A stretch of 64,000 nucleotides of DNA from Actinopolymorpha pittospori (GCF_014873875.1 NZ_JADBEM010000001.1:2294001-2358000); one strand, 5' to 3'. Positions 27,580 to 36,509 are shown, counted from the first letter of the stretch. Notes: generated from the sequence alone by a model not told the origin. Numbers and translations are program-made.

Positions 27580-28353
27580 ATGATTCGGCAGGTGACCGTT
27601 CGTGCTTCCTCAGCGCGCGCTCCGATCGACGACTCGGATGCGGTCGCCAGCGCCGGCCGTCGACACCGCGGGGTGCTCGTCCTGGCCGCGATCACCGCCC
27701 TCATCGTGGCCGGCGACCTGGCCGTCAAGGGCTACCACCGTTACGTCCAGCCCGTGCCCGGTGATGTGGTCATCGTGCTGAACGTCGGCAGCGAGGCGAA
27801 CGTCGCGGCCTGGTGGAACACCACGCTGCTCCTCGCGGTTGCCTGCATGGGTGTCGTCGCGATGGTTCTGGCCGGGCCGGGCGCACGGCCCTCCCGGGGC
27901 TCCTGGCTCGCGCTGATCGTCGCCGCGACGTGTCTGAGCCTGGACGAGGCGGCGCGGATCCACGAACGCCTGGGGGTGCCCGTGCAGAATTGGGCGAACG
28001 ACCATGGCGTTCGGATGCCGACCTTCGCGTGGGTCCTTCCGGGCACTCTCATCGCCGTGGTCGGCGTGGTCTGTGCCGTGCTGTGGGTCCGATCGCTTCC
28101 GCGCGACCTGCGGATCGGACTGCTCGGTGCGCTGGCGATGTATCTCACCGGTGCGCTCGTCGTCGAGGCGATCAACGGGTGGACGAAGCGGCAAGGGGCG
28201 AGCGCCGCCTACGTGCTCGGCACGAGCTTCGAGGAAACCCTGGAGATGGGTGCGTGCCTGGTGGCGTTGGTCGTCCTGTCCAGGGCCGTGGCGCTCACCC
28301 GCGACCGCGGCACCGGCGGATGGTCGATCCGCCTCCGCGAGGACCTGCGCTGA
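27580..28353 (+). CDS. Multi-pass membrane protein, unknown function
   Basis: Protein of about 257 aa with six likely membrane helices (GVLVLAAITALIVAGDLAV; a helix after AAWWNTTLLL; SWLALIVAATCLSL; a helix around LIAVVGVVCAVLW; a helix around IGLLGALAMYLTGALVV; a helix around ACLVALVVLSRAV). A DEAARIHERLG motif sits between helices 3 and 4, and an SFEETLEMGA segment precedes the last helix; such charged, partly buried residues are seen in several uncharacterised actinobacterial membrane proteins. I do not recognise a function. The ATG at 27580 is favoured over 27514, where no membrane topology starts. Confidence 0.7.
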   Translation: MIRQVTVRASSARAPIDDSDAVASAGRRHRGVLVLAAITALIVAGDLAVKGYHRYVQPVPGDVVIVLNVGSEANVAAWWNTTLLLAVACMGVVAMVLAGPGARPSRGSWLALIVAATCLSLDEAARIHERLGVPVQNWANDHGVRMPTFAWVLPGTLIAVVGVVCAVLWVRSLPRDLRIGLLGALAMYLTGALVVEAINGWTKRQGASAAYVLGTSFEETLEMGACLVALVVLSRAVALTRDRGTGGWSIRLREDLR

Positions 28354-28365
28354 GGAGCGTGTCGC

Positions 28366-28410
28366 TTTACAGGCGTAGCCGCACGCACTAACCTACAACG
28401 AAATGGTTGT
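28366..28410 (+). promoter_or_regulatory. Promoter and operator of second arsR gene
   Basis: -35 TTTACA (28366-28371), 17-nt spacer, -10 TAACCT (28389-28394), then ATG 8 nt later (28403), so the transcript is probably leaderless. ACAAC-N6-GTTGT (28395-28410) overlaps the expected transcription start and the ATG, an ideal repressor site. The same word occurs at 3381-3396. Confidence 0.6.
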
Positions 28411-28777
28411 ACGTGAGCTGACCGACGAGGCTGTGGACCACCTGTTCCACGCTCTGGCCGACGCCACGCGCCGCGACATCCTGCGGCGCAGCGCCCAGGG
28501 GGAGCTCTCGGTGTCGCGCCTTGCGGAGGCATACCCGATGAGCTTCGCCGCGGTGCAAAGACACGTCGCGGTCCTGGAACGCGCCGGCCTGGTCACCAAG
28601 CAGCGGCGCGGACGGGAGCAACTCGTCCACGCCGCCCCCGACGCCGTACGTCGGGCGCACCAGGCCCTCGACCAACTCGAGGCGGCCTGGCGCGGCCGGG
28701 TGGACCGGATGTCCCAGCTACTCGCGGACGACTCCAACCAAGCAGAGACCAATGCGACGACAGGACATGGCAGATGA
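28403..28777 (+). CDS. ArsR-family transcriptional regulator
   Basis: Winged-helix regulator of 124 aa: HLFHALADATRRDIL, then LSVSRLAEAYPMSFAAVQRHVAVLERAGLV as the HTH. No metal-binding Cys. It overlaps the SRPBCC gene by 4 nt. Paralogous in layout to the pair at 2523-3349 but divergent in sequence. It probably represses its own operon (arsR-SRPBCC-RibD-like) through the palindrome over its start codon. Confidence 0.93.
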   Translation: MVVRELTDEAVDHLFHALADATRRDILRRSAQGELSVSRLAEAYPMSFAAVQRHVAVLERAGLVTKQRRGREQLVHAAPDAVRRAHQALDQLEAAWRGRVDRMSQLLADDSNQAETNATTGHGR

Positions 28778-29259
28778 GCGTCACCAGCGTCCACAAGGAC
28801 TTCGACACCCGGACCCTCACCCTGATCGCCGACTTCGACGCCCCGACCGAACGCGTGTGGCACCTGTGGGCGGACCCGCGACAGCTGGAGCGCTGGTGGG
28901 GAACCGAGGACTACCCGGCGACCGTTGTGGAGCACGACCTGACCGTCGGTGGCTCCGTCATCTACTTCATGACCGGACCGACGGGTGAGAAGGGCTATGG
29001 CTGGTGGCGGATCACCTCGGTCAACCCGCCGAAGTCGCTGGAGTTCGTGGATGGTTTCGCCAACGAGGACGGCACACCTGTCGCCGACGGCCCGACCACC
29101 ACGATGCAGGTGCAGCTCACCGAGGACGACGGTCACACTCGGATGCGGGTCCGCTCGATCTACAGCTCCCGCGAACACATGGAGGAGATCGACCGCCTCG
29201 GCGCGACCGAGCTCTTCGCGCAGTCCATCGCCAAGATGGACGCGCTGCTCGCCGATTGA
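28774..29259 (+). CDS. SRPBCC (AHSA1-like) domain protein
   Basis: Protein of 161 aa with the AHSA1 pattern: TLIADFDAPTERVWHLWADPRQLERWWG near the N-terminus, GGSVIYFMTGP, and the C-terminal helix TELFAQSIAKMDALL. Predicted hydrophobic ligand-binding protein. Translationally coupled to the ArsR gene through ATGA. Confidence 0.93.
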   Translation: MSVTSVHKDFDTRTLTLIADFDAPTERVWHLWADPRQLERWWGTEDYPATVVEHDLTVGGSVIYFMTGPTGEKGYGWWRITSVNPPKSLEFVDGFANEDGTPVADGPTTTMQVQLTEDDGHTRMRVRSIYSSREHMEEIDRLGATELFAQSIAKMDALLAD

Positions 29260-29334
29260 CCCGGTGTCAACAACCGCTTGACGGTTTATCGCCCGTTTCT
29301 CACCAGTAGCCACCCCCCGGAAGGAAGGCGACAC

Positions 29335-29898
29335 GTGCGCAAGTTCAAGTTGCAGGTCCAGACCACCGTCGACGGCTACATGGCCGGCCCGAACGGAGAG
29401 ATGGACTGGATGACGTTCCCGTGGACCGCTGACATCAACAACTACATCGGCGCCCTGGACGAACCAGTCGACTGCATCATGTTGGGCCGCAAGCTCGCCG
29501 AGGGGTTCATCCCGGCCTGGGCCGCCGGACCTCCTGGTGAGGACCAGGCGGCCATCGACAAGATGAACAAGACGACCAAGGTCGTGATCTCCAACTCGCT
29601 CACCGAGTCGCCCTGGGACAACGCCGTCGTCGCCGGCGGTGACCTCACCAAGGTCGTGAACGACCTGAAAGCCAAGCCAGGCGGCGACATCATCGCCTAC
29701 GGCGGTGGCACCCTGGTCCGGGACCTGATCGCCAAGGAACTGCTCGACGAGATCCACCTGTTCGTGAACCCGAACGCGATCGGCGCCGGTATGCCGGTGT
29801 TCGCGAACGTCGGAGCCCAGCAGAAGCTTCGCCTGGTGAACGCGCAGCCGTTCGAGTGCGGCATCACCGCCCTGCACTACGAGCCCAAGCGCTCCTGA
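29335..29898 (+). CDS. RibD C-terminal / dihydrofolate-reductase-fold protein
   Basis: Protein of 187 aa with the DHFR-like RibD_C fold: LQVQTTVDGYMAGPNGEMDW at the start, CIMLGRKLAEGF, VISNSLTES and the glycine-rich nucleotide loop YGGGTLVRDLIAKELLDE. Family members are NADPH-dependent reductases of mostly unknown substrate, often found beside ArsR/SRPBCC genes. The GTG at 29335 has an AAGGAAGG site; an upstream frame start at 29278 lacks one. Confidence 0.9.
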   Translation: MRKFKLQVQTTVDGYMAGPNGEMDWMTFPWTADINNYIGALDEPVDCIMLGRKLAEGFIPAWAAGPPGEDQAAIDKMNKTTKVVISNSLTESPWDNAVVAGGDLTKVVNDLKAKPGGDIIAYGGGTLVRDLIAKELLDEIHLFVNPNAIGAGMPVFANVGAQQKLRLVNAQPFECGITALHYEPKRS

Positions 29899-29953
29899 GG
29901 ATCAGACCGATCCACTCGGCGGGGGCAGTGGTCAGACGCTGCCCCCGTTCGGG

Positions 29954-30463
29954 CTACCCGTCCACGAGGATCGGCTGGTTCGCCGGGCCCTCGGTCAGGA
30001 GTGTCACCAGCAGGGCCGGCAGGCCGGCCGGTCGCAGCAGGTCCGTGGTCGCGGCGAGTTCCGCGGTGGTCCACCATCGATGCCCTGTGATCGCTGACGC
30101 CTCGAGCGCCTCGAAGCCTGAGGTGTCGACCACGAAGGCGGGTGCCCGCACCAGGAAGTAACGTTGCCGAACCTCGTAGCCGATGCCGTCAAGGACAGTT
30201 GTCCAGGGTCGTCCACGCCAGATCTCCGGGCCGAGCGTCACCCCGGTCAGCCCGGTCTCCTCGCGCAACTCCCGCAGGGCCGCCTGCTCGTGGCTTTCGC
30301 CCTGCCAAAGGCCACCGCCGGGGGTGAACCAGCGACACGAACCGTCGTTGGCGTTCCCGGCGGAGAACAGCAGCACCCGGTCCGCGTCGTCGAGCAACAC
30401 CACACGTGCTCGCTGACTCGGGCGTAACGCAAGGTCGCGCGCTGGCTCGTCCACCTCGGGCAC
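29954..30463 (-). CDS. NUDIX hydrolase
   Basis: Protein of 169 aa with a full NUDIX box, G-x5-E-x7-REUxEExGU (GGGLWQGES ... RELREETGL), preceded by a strand motif typical of mutator-like hydrolases (CRWFTPGGG). It hydrolyses a nucleoside diphosphate linked to another moiety; the substrate is unknown. The GTG at 30463 is chosen for its GAGAGG site; a TTG at 30490 would add 9 residues. The regulator gene downstream at 30503 lies on the same strand. Confidence 0.9.
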   Translation of the reverse strand: MPEVDEPARDLALRPSQRARVVLLDDADRVLLFSAGNANDGSCRWFTPGGGLWQGESHEQAALRELREETGLTGVTLGPEIWRGRPWTTVLDGIGYEVRQRYFLVRAPAFVVDTSGFEALEASAITGHRWWTTAELAATTDLLRPAGLPALLVTLLTEGPANQPILVDG

Positions 30464-30502
30464 GTTAGCCTCTCGACGGCCACCCGCCAACCGGGTTGTG
30501 AT

Positions 30503-31237
30503 TCACTCGGCGGTGTTGCGTTCTCTCGCGATCTCGGCGATCCGGTCCCAGGCCGGCGACAACCCGCGGGTCGACGTCGCGACGAGCTGGACGACGGTCG
30601 GGTCCGGAGCCGGCCTGGCTCCGCCCTCAGATCCGCGCCGGTCCGCCATCCACCGCGCAGTACGGTCGGCCAGGTCGTGGAGGCGCGGATCGTCCGGGGA
30701 CCAGTCGAACGCCGCGTCGTAGTCGAGGTAGATGGCGCGGAACTCCGGATCGCCGATCACGTCGAGCTTGTCGGCGATCCAGATCGCCGCCTCCTTCGGC
30801 GAGAACGCCTGCAACAGGATCCAGAGGTCGCGCTCGCTGTGGACCGTGCGCTGGCTGATTCCGAGCTCGTGCAACCGGTCGAGGTAGTCGGCCACCTCCA
30901 CGGAGACGAAGAGTCGGTCGCCGCTGTGCAGCTCAGCGATCCGCTCGCGGGCACGAAGAATCTCCTCGGCCCGATTCTGAAGGTCGCGGTCGATCTCGGC
31001 GATCGCCGTGGCGAACTGGTCGGGATCGGCGGCGAGTAGATCCTTGATACGGGCGAGCGGCACCCCGGCCCCGCCGAGAGTCCTGATCCTGACCAGGTCG
31101 ATCGCATGCTCTGCGGTGTAGCGCCGGTAGCCCGAGGCGTCGCGTGCCGGCTCGGCGAGCAGGCCGCGTTGGTGATAGTGGCGGACCGCCTTGATCGTCA
31201 CGCCCGCGTACGCAGCAAGCTGGCCGATGGTGATCAT
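30503..31237 (-). CDS. MerR-family transcriptional regulator
   Basis: Regulator of 244 aa. The N-terminal MerR winged helix (TIGQLAAYAGVTIKAVRHYHQRGLL ... GYRRY) is followed by the dimerisation coiled coil (IDRDLQNRAEEILRARERIAEL). The C-terminal 130 residues form a helical domain without metal-binding Cys, resembling the ligand domains of drug- or stress-responsive MerR proteins. It sits upstream of the NUDIX gene and downstream of the serine hydrolase, all leftward. Confidence 0.92.
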   Translation of the reverse strand: MITIGQLAAYAGVTIKAVRHYHQRGLLAEPARDASGYRRYTAEHAIDLVRIRTLGGAGVPLARIKDLLAADPDQFATAIAEIDRDLQNRAEEILRARERIAELHSGDRLFVSVEVADYLDRLHELGISQRTVHSERDLWILLQAFSPKEAAIWIADKLDVIGDPEFRAIYLDYDAAFDWSPDDPRLHDLADRTARWMADRRGSEGGARPAPDPTVVQLVATSTRGLSPAWDRIAEIARERNTAE

Positions 31238-31319
31238 GTGCGTTCGCTACCCTCTCGGCCAGCTCGGTTGGACGTTCATCCTGACATTCGAACGACGACC
31301 GGCGCGGGCAGGGCTCGGC

Positions 31320-32699
31320 TTACCTGGAGACTGCCGGGACCCGGCCGAACAACCGGCCGGCCAGGTCGACTCCGACGACCGCGCCGGCGTCGTCGCGGGT
31401 GAAGTATCCACGCTGGCCTCGCATGCCACCGCTGGTGACGACGTACTCGTCGGCGTCGCCGGGCAGCAGTCCGATGGCCGCCGGAGCGTAGTCCGGGGGC
31501 AGCTCCTTGTCCGCCGCCGCACGGATCTCCGGTCGTATCAGAACCTCAAGGCTCAGTCCCGCCCCGTCCGCGTCGATCGAGAGCGTCATGACGTCGTTCG
31601 CGTAGCCCCCCACGATCTCGCGGGACCGCGCCTCTTCGTAGGGCAACGGCTCCGGGTCCTGGTCTGTCACTCCCAGGTAGGTCTGGAGCGCCCAACGGAC
31701 GACCTCCTGGTTGAACAGCACGCCGTTCGGGCCTGCGTTGGACAGTGTGACGACGGCGAAGTCGCGTCCCGGCACGGTGAGCAGCTCGGCGAACTGGCCG
31801 TTCGCCGACCCGGCGTGACCGACCGTACGCACGCCGTCCACGTCGCGTAGGAACCAGCCGACACCGATGGCGTCGCCAAGACTGCTGGCCCGCAAGGAGA
31901 CCGTCGGCTCCTGCATCCGACGGAGTACGTCGGCGGGCAGCACGCGGTCACCGTTGGGTGCGCAGCCGTCCCCGAGCTGGAAGCGTGCCCACCGCAGCTG
32001 GTCCGCCACCGAGGACACGAGGCCCCCGCCAGGGTTCTCACCCCGCCAACGCCGCCACAGCCGCGCGACGGACAGCGTTCCGTCCGCACCGAGGTTGTGG
32101 CCCACGGAGAACCGTCGGGTCATGACGTCGTCGCGGGCGAAGAAGCTGTGCGAGAGTCCCAGCGGCTCGAACACGAGTGAGGCGAGTGCCTGCTCGAACG
32201 TCAGACCGGTGACGTTCTCCACGACCCGCCCTGCCAGGTTGTACCCGGCCTGGCTGTAGGAGGAGCGGGCGCCAGGCGCTGCGATCAGCTCCAACTCGGC
32301 CAGCTTCGCGACGTAGCCGGCCAGCGCGTCGTCCCCCTCCCCGGTGTCGACGGTGATTCCCCAGTCCAGCCCCGACGTGTGGTTGAGCAGGTTCAGCACG
32401 GTGATCTGCTCCGCGGCCTGCTCGTCAGCGAGAACAAGGTCGGGAACGTACCGACGTACTGGGGCGTCCAGCACGACCCGTCCCTCCGCGACCAGGCGCA
32501 TCAGCGCGGTCGCGGTGTAGGTCTTCGTGACCGAGCCCTGGACGAAGAGAGTGTCCTGGTCCACGGGCAGTGGGTTGTCGACGCTCGTCACGCCGTGGCA
32601 CGCGTAGATCTCCCGGCCGTTCACCCACACTCCGACGGCAACACCAGGAACACCGAACTTCGTGGCCGCCGCCTCGACGAACTCCGACAGCTGTGACAT
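31320..32699 (-). CDS. Beta-lactamase-fold serine hydrolase (peptidase S12-like)
   Basis: Protein of 459 aa. The N-terminal catalytic domain has the SxxK nucleophile (SVTK, Ser near 56), a Tyr motif YSQAGYN in place of YxN, and the HxG-type motif GHAGSANG. The C-terminal 100 residues form a lipocalin-like beta domain common in these esterase/D-aminopeptidase relatives. No signal peptide is evident. The ATG at 32699 has an AAAAGGGG site. Substrate may be an ester, a D-amino peptide or a beta-lactam. A second, distinct family member is at 63185. Confidence 0.92.
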   Translation of the reverse strand: MSQLSEFVEAAATKFGVPGVAVGVWVNGREIYACHGVTSVDNPLPVDQDTLFVQGSVTKTYTATALMRLVAEGRVVLDAPVRRYVPDLVLADEQAAEQITVLNLLNHTSGLDWGITVDTGEGDDALAGYVAKLAELELIAAPGARSSYSQAGYNLAGRVVENVTGLTFEQALASLVFEPLGLSHSFFARDDVMTRRFSVGHNLGADGTLSVARLWRRWRGENPGGGLVSSVADQLRWARFQLGDGCAPNGDRVLPADVLRRMQEPTVSLRASSLGDAIGVGWFLRDVDGVRTVGHAGSANGQFAELLTVPGRDFAVVTLSNAGPNGVLFNQEVVRWALQTYLGVTDQDPEPLPYEEARSREIVGGYANDVMTLSIDADGAGLSLEVLIRPEIRAAADKELPPDYAPAAIGLLPGDADEYVVTSGGMRGQRGYFTRDDAGAVVGVDLAGRLFGRVPAVSR

Positions 32700-32866
32700 C
32701 CATCCCCTTTTCCGGCTCACTTCGCGCATGGTCGCGGACGTTTTCCGCGGCGACTCGCACCGTGATCCACGTGCGGTCGCGTCATCCATGCTGGAACCCT
32801 GCCCCAGGGGCAAGGTCAAGGCTCCGGCCGAGAAGACTCTTCGCGGCGATCGCCGCCTCTTCCTCG

Positions 32867-33235
32867 CTACCCCCGTTGGTCGGGAGCTACGAACACCAGC
32901 GCCTCAGCCTGGCCGGCCGTGCGTCGCGCGCGCAGCCGCCAGCAGCCGGGAGAGTCGAAGCGATACCCGGCGCCCCACTCGTCACCGGGCGCGTCGAAGT
33001 TACTGACGTTGCCGTGTGCCGTTGGGCCCCAGGTCAGCGCGGTACGCGTGCCGTCGGAACCGATGGCCGAGAGCTCGATCGGGCCTTCGCCCGTCATACG
33101 CCACACGATCTTGACGTCTTCACCAACGCGTATCGGCAGAGGCCGCGTCATCATGATCAGCCCGGACAGTTCTACCCCGGCGTGCTGGCCCGCAGAGCCG
33201 AGTCGTGACGCCGTGGTACGCCAATCAAGCGCCAC
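32867..33235 (-). CDS. Hypothetical protein, possibly the C-terminal remnant of a larger one
   Basis: 122 codons from a GTG at 33235. The region MTRPLPIRVGEDVKIVWRMTG...SDGTR and the ending SPGCWRLRARRTAGQAEALVF resemble the Ig-like C-terminal half of uncharacterised actinobacterial secreted proteins, which normally carry a signal peptide and about 80 more residues before it. Neither is present here, so the gene may be 5'-truncated. No ribosome-binding site is convincing at 33235. Confidence 0.5.
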   Translation of the reverse strand: MALDWRTTASRLGSAGQHAGVELSGLIMMTRPLPIRVGEDVKIVWRMTGEGPIELSAIGSDGTRTALTWGPTAHGNVSNFDAPGDEWGAGYRFDSPGCWRLRARRTAGQAEALVFVAPDQRG

Positions 33236-33391
33236 GGCGCTCCGCTTTCATGCCACCTGGGGCGAGCGCCCTGGCCGCCAGTACCGCCGATGAGGAGCGG
33301 GTCTGGTTCGATGAGCGTCCGAAGCGATGTCGAACCGTTCCTCGGTTGCCTTCACTCTGACCATTGGCCTGAACCGTGAGGAGTTGTCCGC

Positions 33392-34402
33392 GTGGCTGAG
33401 TTCGTCACTGGCTTGGACATGAGCCGGCAGTTCTACCAGGAAGCCGTACGCCCGATTCTGGACGCGTCGTTCCCCGGCCTGCCGCACAGTGCCGCCCTCC
33501 TCGGCCGCGGCTCGGAGGTCCTGGGTTTCGACGACGAGATGTCCACGGACCACAACTGGGAGCCGCGGGTCCTGCTCTTCCTGCGGGAAGAGGACCGTGC
33601 CCGGCATGGCGACGCCGTTGGTGCCGCACTGCGTCGCGGCCTGCCGCTCCGGTTTCGGGGCCGGCCGACCGATCACGGGATCCACGCGCTGCGCGGGTAC
33701 TTCCTGGAACTCCTGGACGTCGAAATCGAAGGCGACTTGGAAGCGCGCGACTGGCTCACCTTCGCAGAACAGCAACTCCGGATGATCACCGCGGGCGCGG
33801 TCTATCACGATGACGTCGGCCTGCAGGACGTCCGCGACCGCTTTGCCTACTATCCCCACGACGTGTGGCTCTATCTGCTCGCGGCAGGTTGGTGGCGCAT
33901 CCATCCGGAGGCCAACTTGGTGGGCCGAGCGGGTTCGGTGGGAGACGAACTCGGATCGGCGCTCATCGGATCCCGCCTCGTGCACGATCTGATGCGGCTG
34001 TGCTTCCTGATGGAGAGGCAGTACGCGCCGTATTCGAAGTGGTTCGGGACGGCCTTCTCCCGGCTGGCATGTGCCGCCGAACTGTCGCCGGTGCTGTGGA
34101 AGGCCCTCCAGGCACAGACCTGGCCGGAACGCGAGAACGCCTTGCTGGCGGCGTACGAACAGGTGGCCACCATGCACAACGCACTGCGCATCACCCCAAC
34201 GGTTCCAACGCAGGAGCACCAGTTGTGGGAGCGCCCGTTCAAGGTTCTCTGGGGAGACTTCCCCGGCGCCCTCCTCGCCCAGATCCAGGACCCGGCGGTG
34301 AAGCGCATCGCCGAACGCTGGCCCGCCGGCGGCGTCGACCAACTCAGGGACCTCCTGCTGGGGCCGCGTAGCCGCGGGCGGCTGCTCCGCGTGTTCGAGT
34401 AG
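33392..34402 (+). CDS. DUF4037-type protein, nucleotidyltransferase-like
   Basis: Protein of 336 aa. The N-terminal part (HSAALLGRGSEVLGFDDEMSTDHNW) has the GS...D-x-D arrangement of a minimal nucleotidyltransferase. The C-terminal part is helical and carries the DUF4037 features (YPHDVWLYLLAAGWWRI; APYSKWFGTAF). The reaction is unknown; aminoglycoside-nucleotidyl-transferase-like or RNA-modifying roles have been suggested for the fold. GTG start with a GAGGAG site. It stands alone between convergent neighbours. Confidence 0.85.
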   Translation: MAEFVTGLDMSRQFYQEAVRPILDASFPGLPHSAALLGRGSEVLGFDDEMSTDHNWEPRVLLFLREEDRARHGDAVGAALRRGLPLRFRGRPTDHGIHALRGYFLELLDVEIEGDLEARDWLTFAEQQLRMITAGAVYHDDVGLQDVRDRFAYYPHDVWLYLLAAGWWRIHPEANLVGRAGSVGDELGSALIGSRLVHDLMRLCFLMERQYAPYSKWFGTAFSRLACAAELSPVLWKALQAQTWPERENALLAAYEQVATMHNALRITPTVPTQEHQLWERPFKVLWGDFPGALLAQIQDPAVKRIAERWPAGGVDQLRDLLLGPRSRGRLLRVFE

Positions 34403-34441
34403 GCGGAGAGGAACCGCTCTCCACAGCCCAAAATCAGCCGC

Positions 34442-35419
34442 TCAGGGAGGCGGGCTGCCACCCCCGGCCAGCAGCCTCGCCCCGATGACGCGCGCGGCCT
34501 CCTGAAGCTCGGGACATCCCATGATCCGGTACGGCACCGGGATCATCGCGAGCTGCGCGGCGTACCACGTCGGGTTGCTCGTACTCCCGATCAGCCGGGT
34601 CCGCTCGGCGTCGAGCGGCTCGATCCGACCGAGCGCGCGCGGCAGGCTCGGCGCCACGGACTCGACCGGCGCGTCGATGACGACCTCGACGTCGTACTCC
34701 CATCCGACGGCGAGATGCTCCTCCAGCATGGCGACGGGGTTGAGGTCGACGGGCGGGCTGAAGGAAGCCTCGAGCACCTCCACTCCGCGGACCCGGTCGA
34801 CCCGGTACGCCCGCCGGGCGTCCGAGGTGTGCGAGTGGCAGAGCAGGTACCACCGGCCATGGCGTACGACGACCGCCCACGGGTCGACCTCGACGAGCCA
34901 CTCCGACCCGGCCTCGGTCCGGTAGTCGAGTCGTACCCGACGATGGTCGGAGCAGGCATGGACGAGGGTGGTCGTGGTCCTGGGGTCGGGTCTGGCGGCG
35001 GCGCGGTCGGGAGCGGGCGCCGTGGACCGACGGACCGCTTCGGCCTGGGCGGCCACGGGTTCGGGGAGCGCTCGCATGATCTTGCTGAGCGCGCTGCCGA
35101 CCAGGCCACTGGGGTCGTTTCCGTCGTGGTGGCCGTCGAGCACGGCCATGACCAGGCCGAGGGCCTCGGTGGCGCCGAACATCAACGGCGGGAGCCGAAG
35201 GGCGCGGCCGACGCTGTAACCGCCGTAGGGCCCGCGGACGGACTCGATCGGGATGCCGGCCTCGCGCAGGATGCCGACGTAGCGCCGGGCGGCCCGCTCG
35301 GAGACGCCGAGTTTGTCGGCGAGCCGGTCGGCGGTGATGCCCGGGCTGGCCTGCAGCAGTTCGAGAGCCAGCAGCGCCCGTGCCGTGGGACTCAGGTCCG
35401 GTTTCACCGCATCCACCAT
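34442..35419 (-). CDS. WYL-domain transcriptional regulator (YafY-like)
   Basis: Regulator of 325 aa. The N-terminal HTH_11 winged helix (ADRLADKLGVSERAARRYVGILREAGIPI followed by GGYSVG) is followed by a WYL domain (VDPWAVVVRHGRWYLLCHSH, YRVDRV) and a C-terminal WCX-like extension. WYL proteins sense small or nucleic-acid ligands. It is divergent from the DinB gene with 42 bp between starts, and a perfect 10-bp inverted repeat overlaps its ATG, suggesting self-regulation and control of dinB. Confidence 0.94.
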   Translation of the reverse strand: MVDAVKPDLSPTARALLALELLQASPGITADRLADKLGVSERAARRYVGILREAGIPIESVRGPYGGYSVGRALRLPPLMFGATEALGLVMAVLDGHHDGNDPSGLVGSALSKIMRALPEPVAAQAEAVRRSTAPAPDRAAARPDPRTTTTLVHACSDHRRVRLDYRTEAGSEWLVEVDPWAVVVRHGRWYLLCHSHTSDARRAYRVDRVRGVEVLEASFSPPVDLNPVAMLEEHLAVGWEYDVEVVIDAPVESVAPSLPRALGRIEPLDAERTRLIGSTSNPTWYAAQLAMIPVPYRIMGCPELQEAARVIGARLLAGGGSPPP

Positions 35420-35444
35420 TCCGGAATCAGAACGTCCGGAATGG
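35416..35444. promoter_or_regulatory. Perfect inverted repeat between divergent genes, WYL operator candidate
   Basis: CCATTCCGGA - ATCAGAACG - TCCGGAATGG. Both 10-bp arms match perfectly. The left arm overlaps the WYL gene's start codon and the right arm lies 18 bp before the DinB gene's ATG, so one bound protein would block both transcripts. Confidence 0.65.
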
Positions 35445-35461
35445 AGGTTAGCGTGCGGCGC

Positions 35462-36019
35462 ATGACCGACGACACCGTTCTGGACACGAAGCTTGTCGAG
35501 CCGTCGATGACGGCCGGCGAGGTCGAGATGCTCCTCTTCGCGCTCGACCGTTCCCGGGCGCAGTTCGCCTGGAAGGCCGGCGGCCTGGACGCGGCCGGGC
35601 TCAGGAGGCCCTTCCCGCCGTCGGCGATGACCCTGGCCGGCCTGCTCAAGCACCTCGCCTTCCTCGAGGACTACTACGTCTTCCGGGACCTGACCGGTCA
35701 GATGGGTGGCCCCTGGAAGCAGGCTGACTTCGAGGGCACGCCCGACTGGGAGTGGCACTCCGCGCTCGAGGACTCCCCCGAGGAGTTGTACGCGCTCTGG
35801 AGCGGCGCCGTGGAGCGCTCCCGGGCCGCCTGGGCCGCGATCCTCGCCGATGGCGGACTCGACCAGCCCTCGAAGATCGTGCTCGACTCCGGTGAGTCGC
35901 CGAACCTCCGGCGGATCCTGGTGGACCTGCACGACGAGTACGCTCGCCACGTCGGCCACGCCGACCTCTTCCGCGAAGCCGTCGATGGTCTCGTGGGAGA
36001 GGACCCGCCGCAGGAATGA
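35462..36019 (+). CDS. DinB-family protein (DUF664-like)
   Basis: Protein of 185 aa with the DinB four-helix layout: MLLFALDRSRAQFAWK, the first metal-type histidine in GLLKHLAFLEDYY, and DLHDEYARHVGHADLFRE at the C-terminus containing the remaining histidines. Predicted thiol-dependent transferase or stress protein. The ATG at 35462 is used; an in-frame GTG lies 9 nt upstream. Its stop overlaps the next (broken) gene by 4 nt. Confidence 0.9.
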   Translation: MTDDTVLDTKLVEPSMTAGEVEMLLFALDRSRAQFAWKAGGLDAAGLRRPFPPSAMTLAGLLKHLAFLEDYYVFRDLTGQMGGPWKQADFEGTPDWEWHSALEDSPEELYALWSGAVERSRAAWAAILADGGLDQPSKIVLDSGESPNLRRILVDLHDEYARHVGHADLFREAVDGLVGEDPPQE

Positions 36020-36430
36020 TCGCCCACGTGGAGACGGCATCGGCGTTCACCGAGGAGCAGGTGCGCATCGTCCCGGCCAACGAGGCGTCCTGGGACGACC
36101 TCGTCGCGATGTTCTCGCGTGCCGTGGTCGGGCCGTCACGGGGACAAGGACGACGACGGCGTCTGAGCGGTGACCTGCTTCGCGGTCCGGAAGGGCTATC
36201 GCGGCCGCGGCCTCACCTACCTGCTCGCCAGCTCCACCGTCGACCACGCCCGTGACCACGGCGCCCGCGCGATCGAGGCCTACCCGATGATCGCCCAGCG
36301 GGGCAAGGAGATCACCTGGGGTGAAGCACACGTGAGGGTCCGTCAGGTCTTCGAGGACGCCGGGTTCGAGGAGGTCACCCATCCCACTGCCCGGCGTGTG
36401 GTGATGCGAATCGACTTCCAAGCCGGGTGA
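36016..36430 (+). pseudogene. GNAT acetyltransferase pseudogene (internal deletion and nonsense codon)
   Basis: Remains of a GNAT gene coupled by ATGA to dinB. Frame one gives the normal start (RIVPANEASWDDLVAMFS). Family members then have about 70 residues that are absent here. The remainder lies in another frame: VPWSGRHGDKDDDGV, then a TGA at 36164-36166 where relatives have Trp, then AVTCFAVRKGYRGRGLTY with the acetyl-CoA loop, ending VVMRIDF. So there is an internal deletion that changes frame plus TGG-to-TGA. A partial protein from 36170 would lack the N-terminal strands. Confidence 0.8.
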
Positions 36431-36509
36431 GGCAGGTCTGCGCCGTTCCACCAGCGTCGGCACGGGGCACCAGACCTCCGACGCCGTTACGTACGAGGGG
36501 ACTGTGATC

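Noticed and set aside
28393..29877. 494-codon minus-strand frame opposite arsR, SRPBCC and RibD-like genes
   Set aside because: It mirrors well-supported plus-strand genes codon for codon and contains no recognisable motif.
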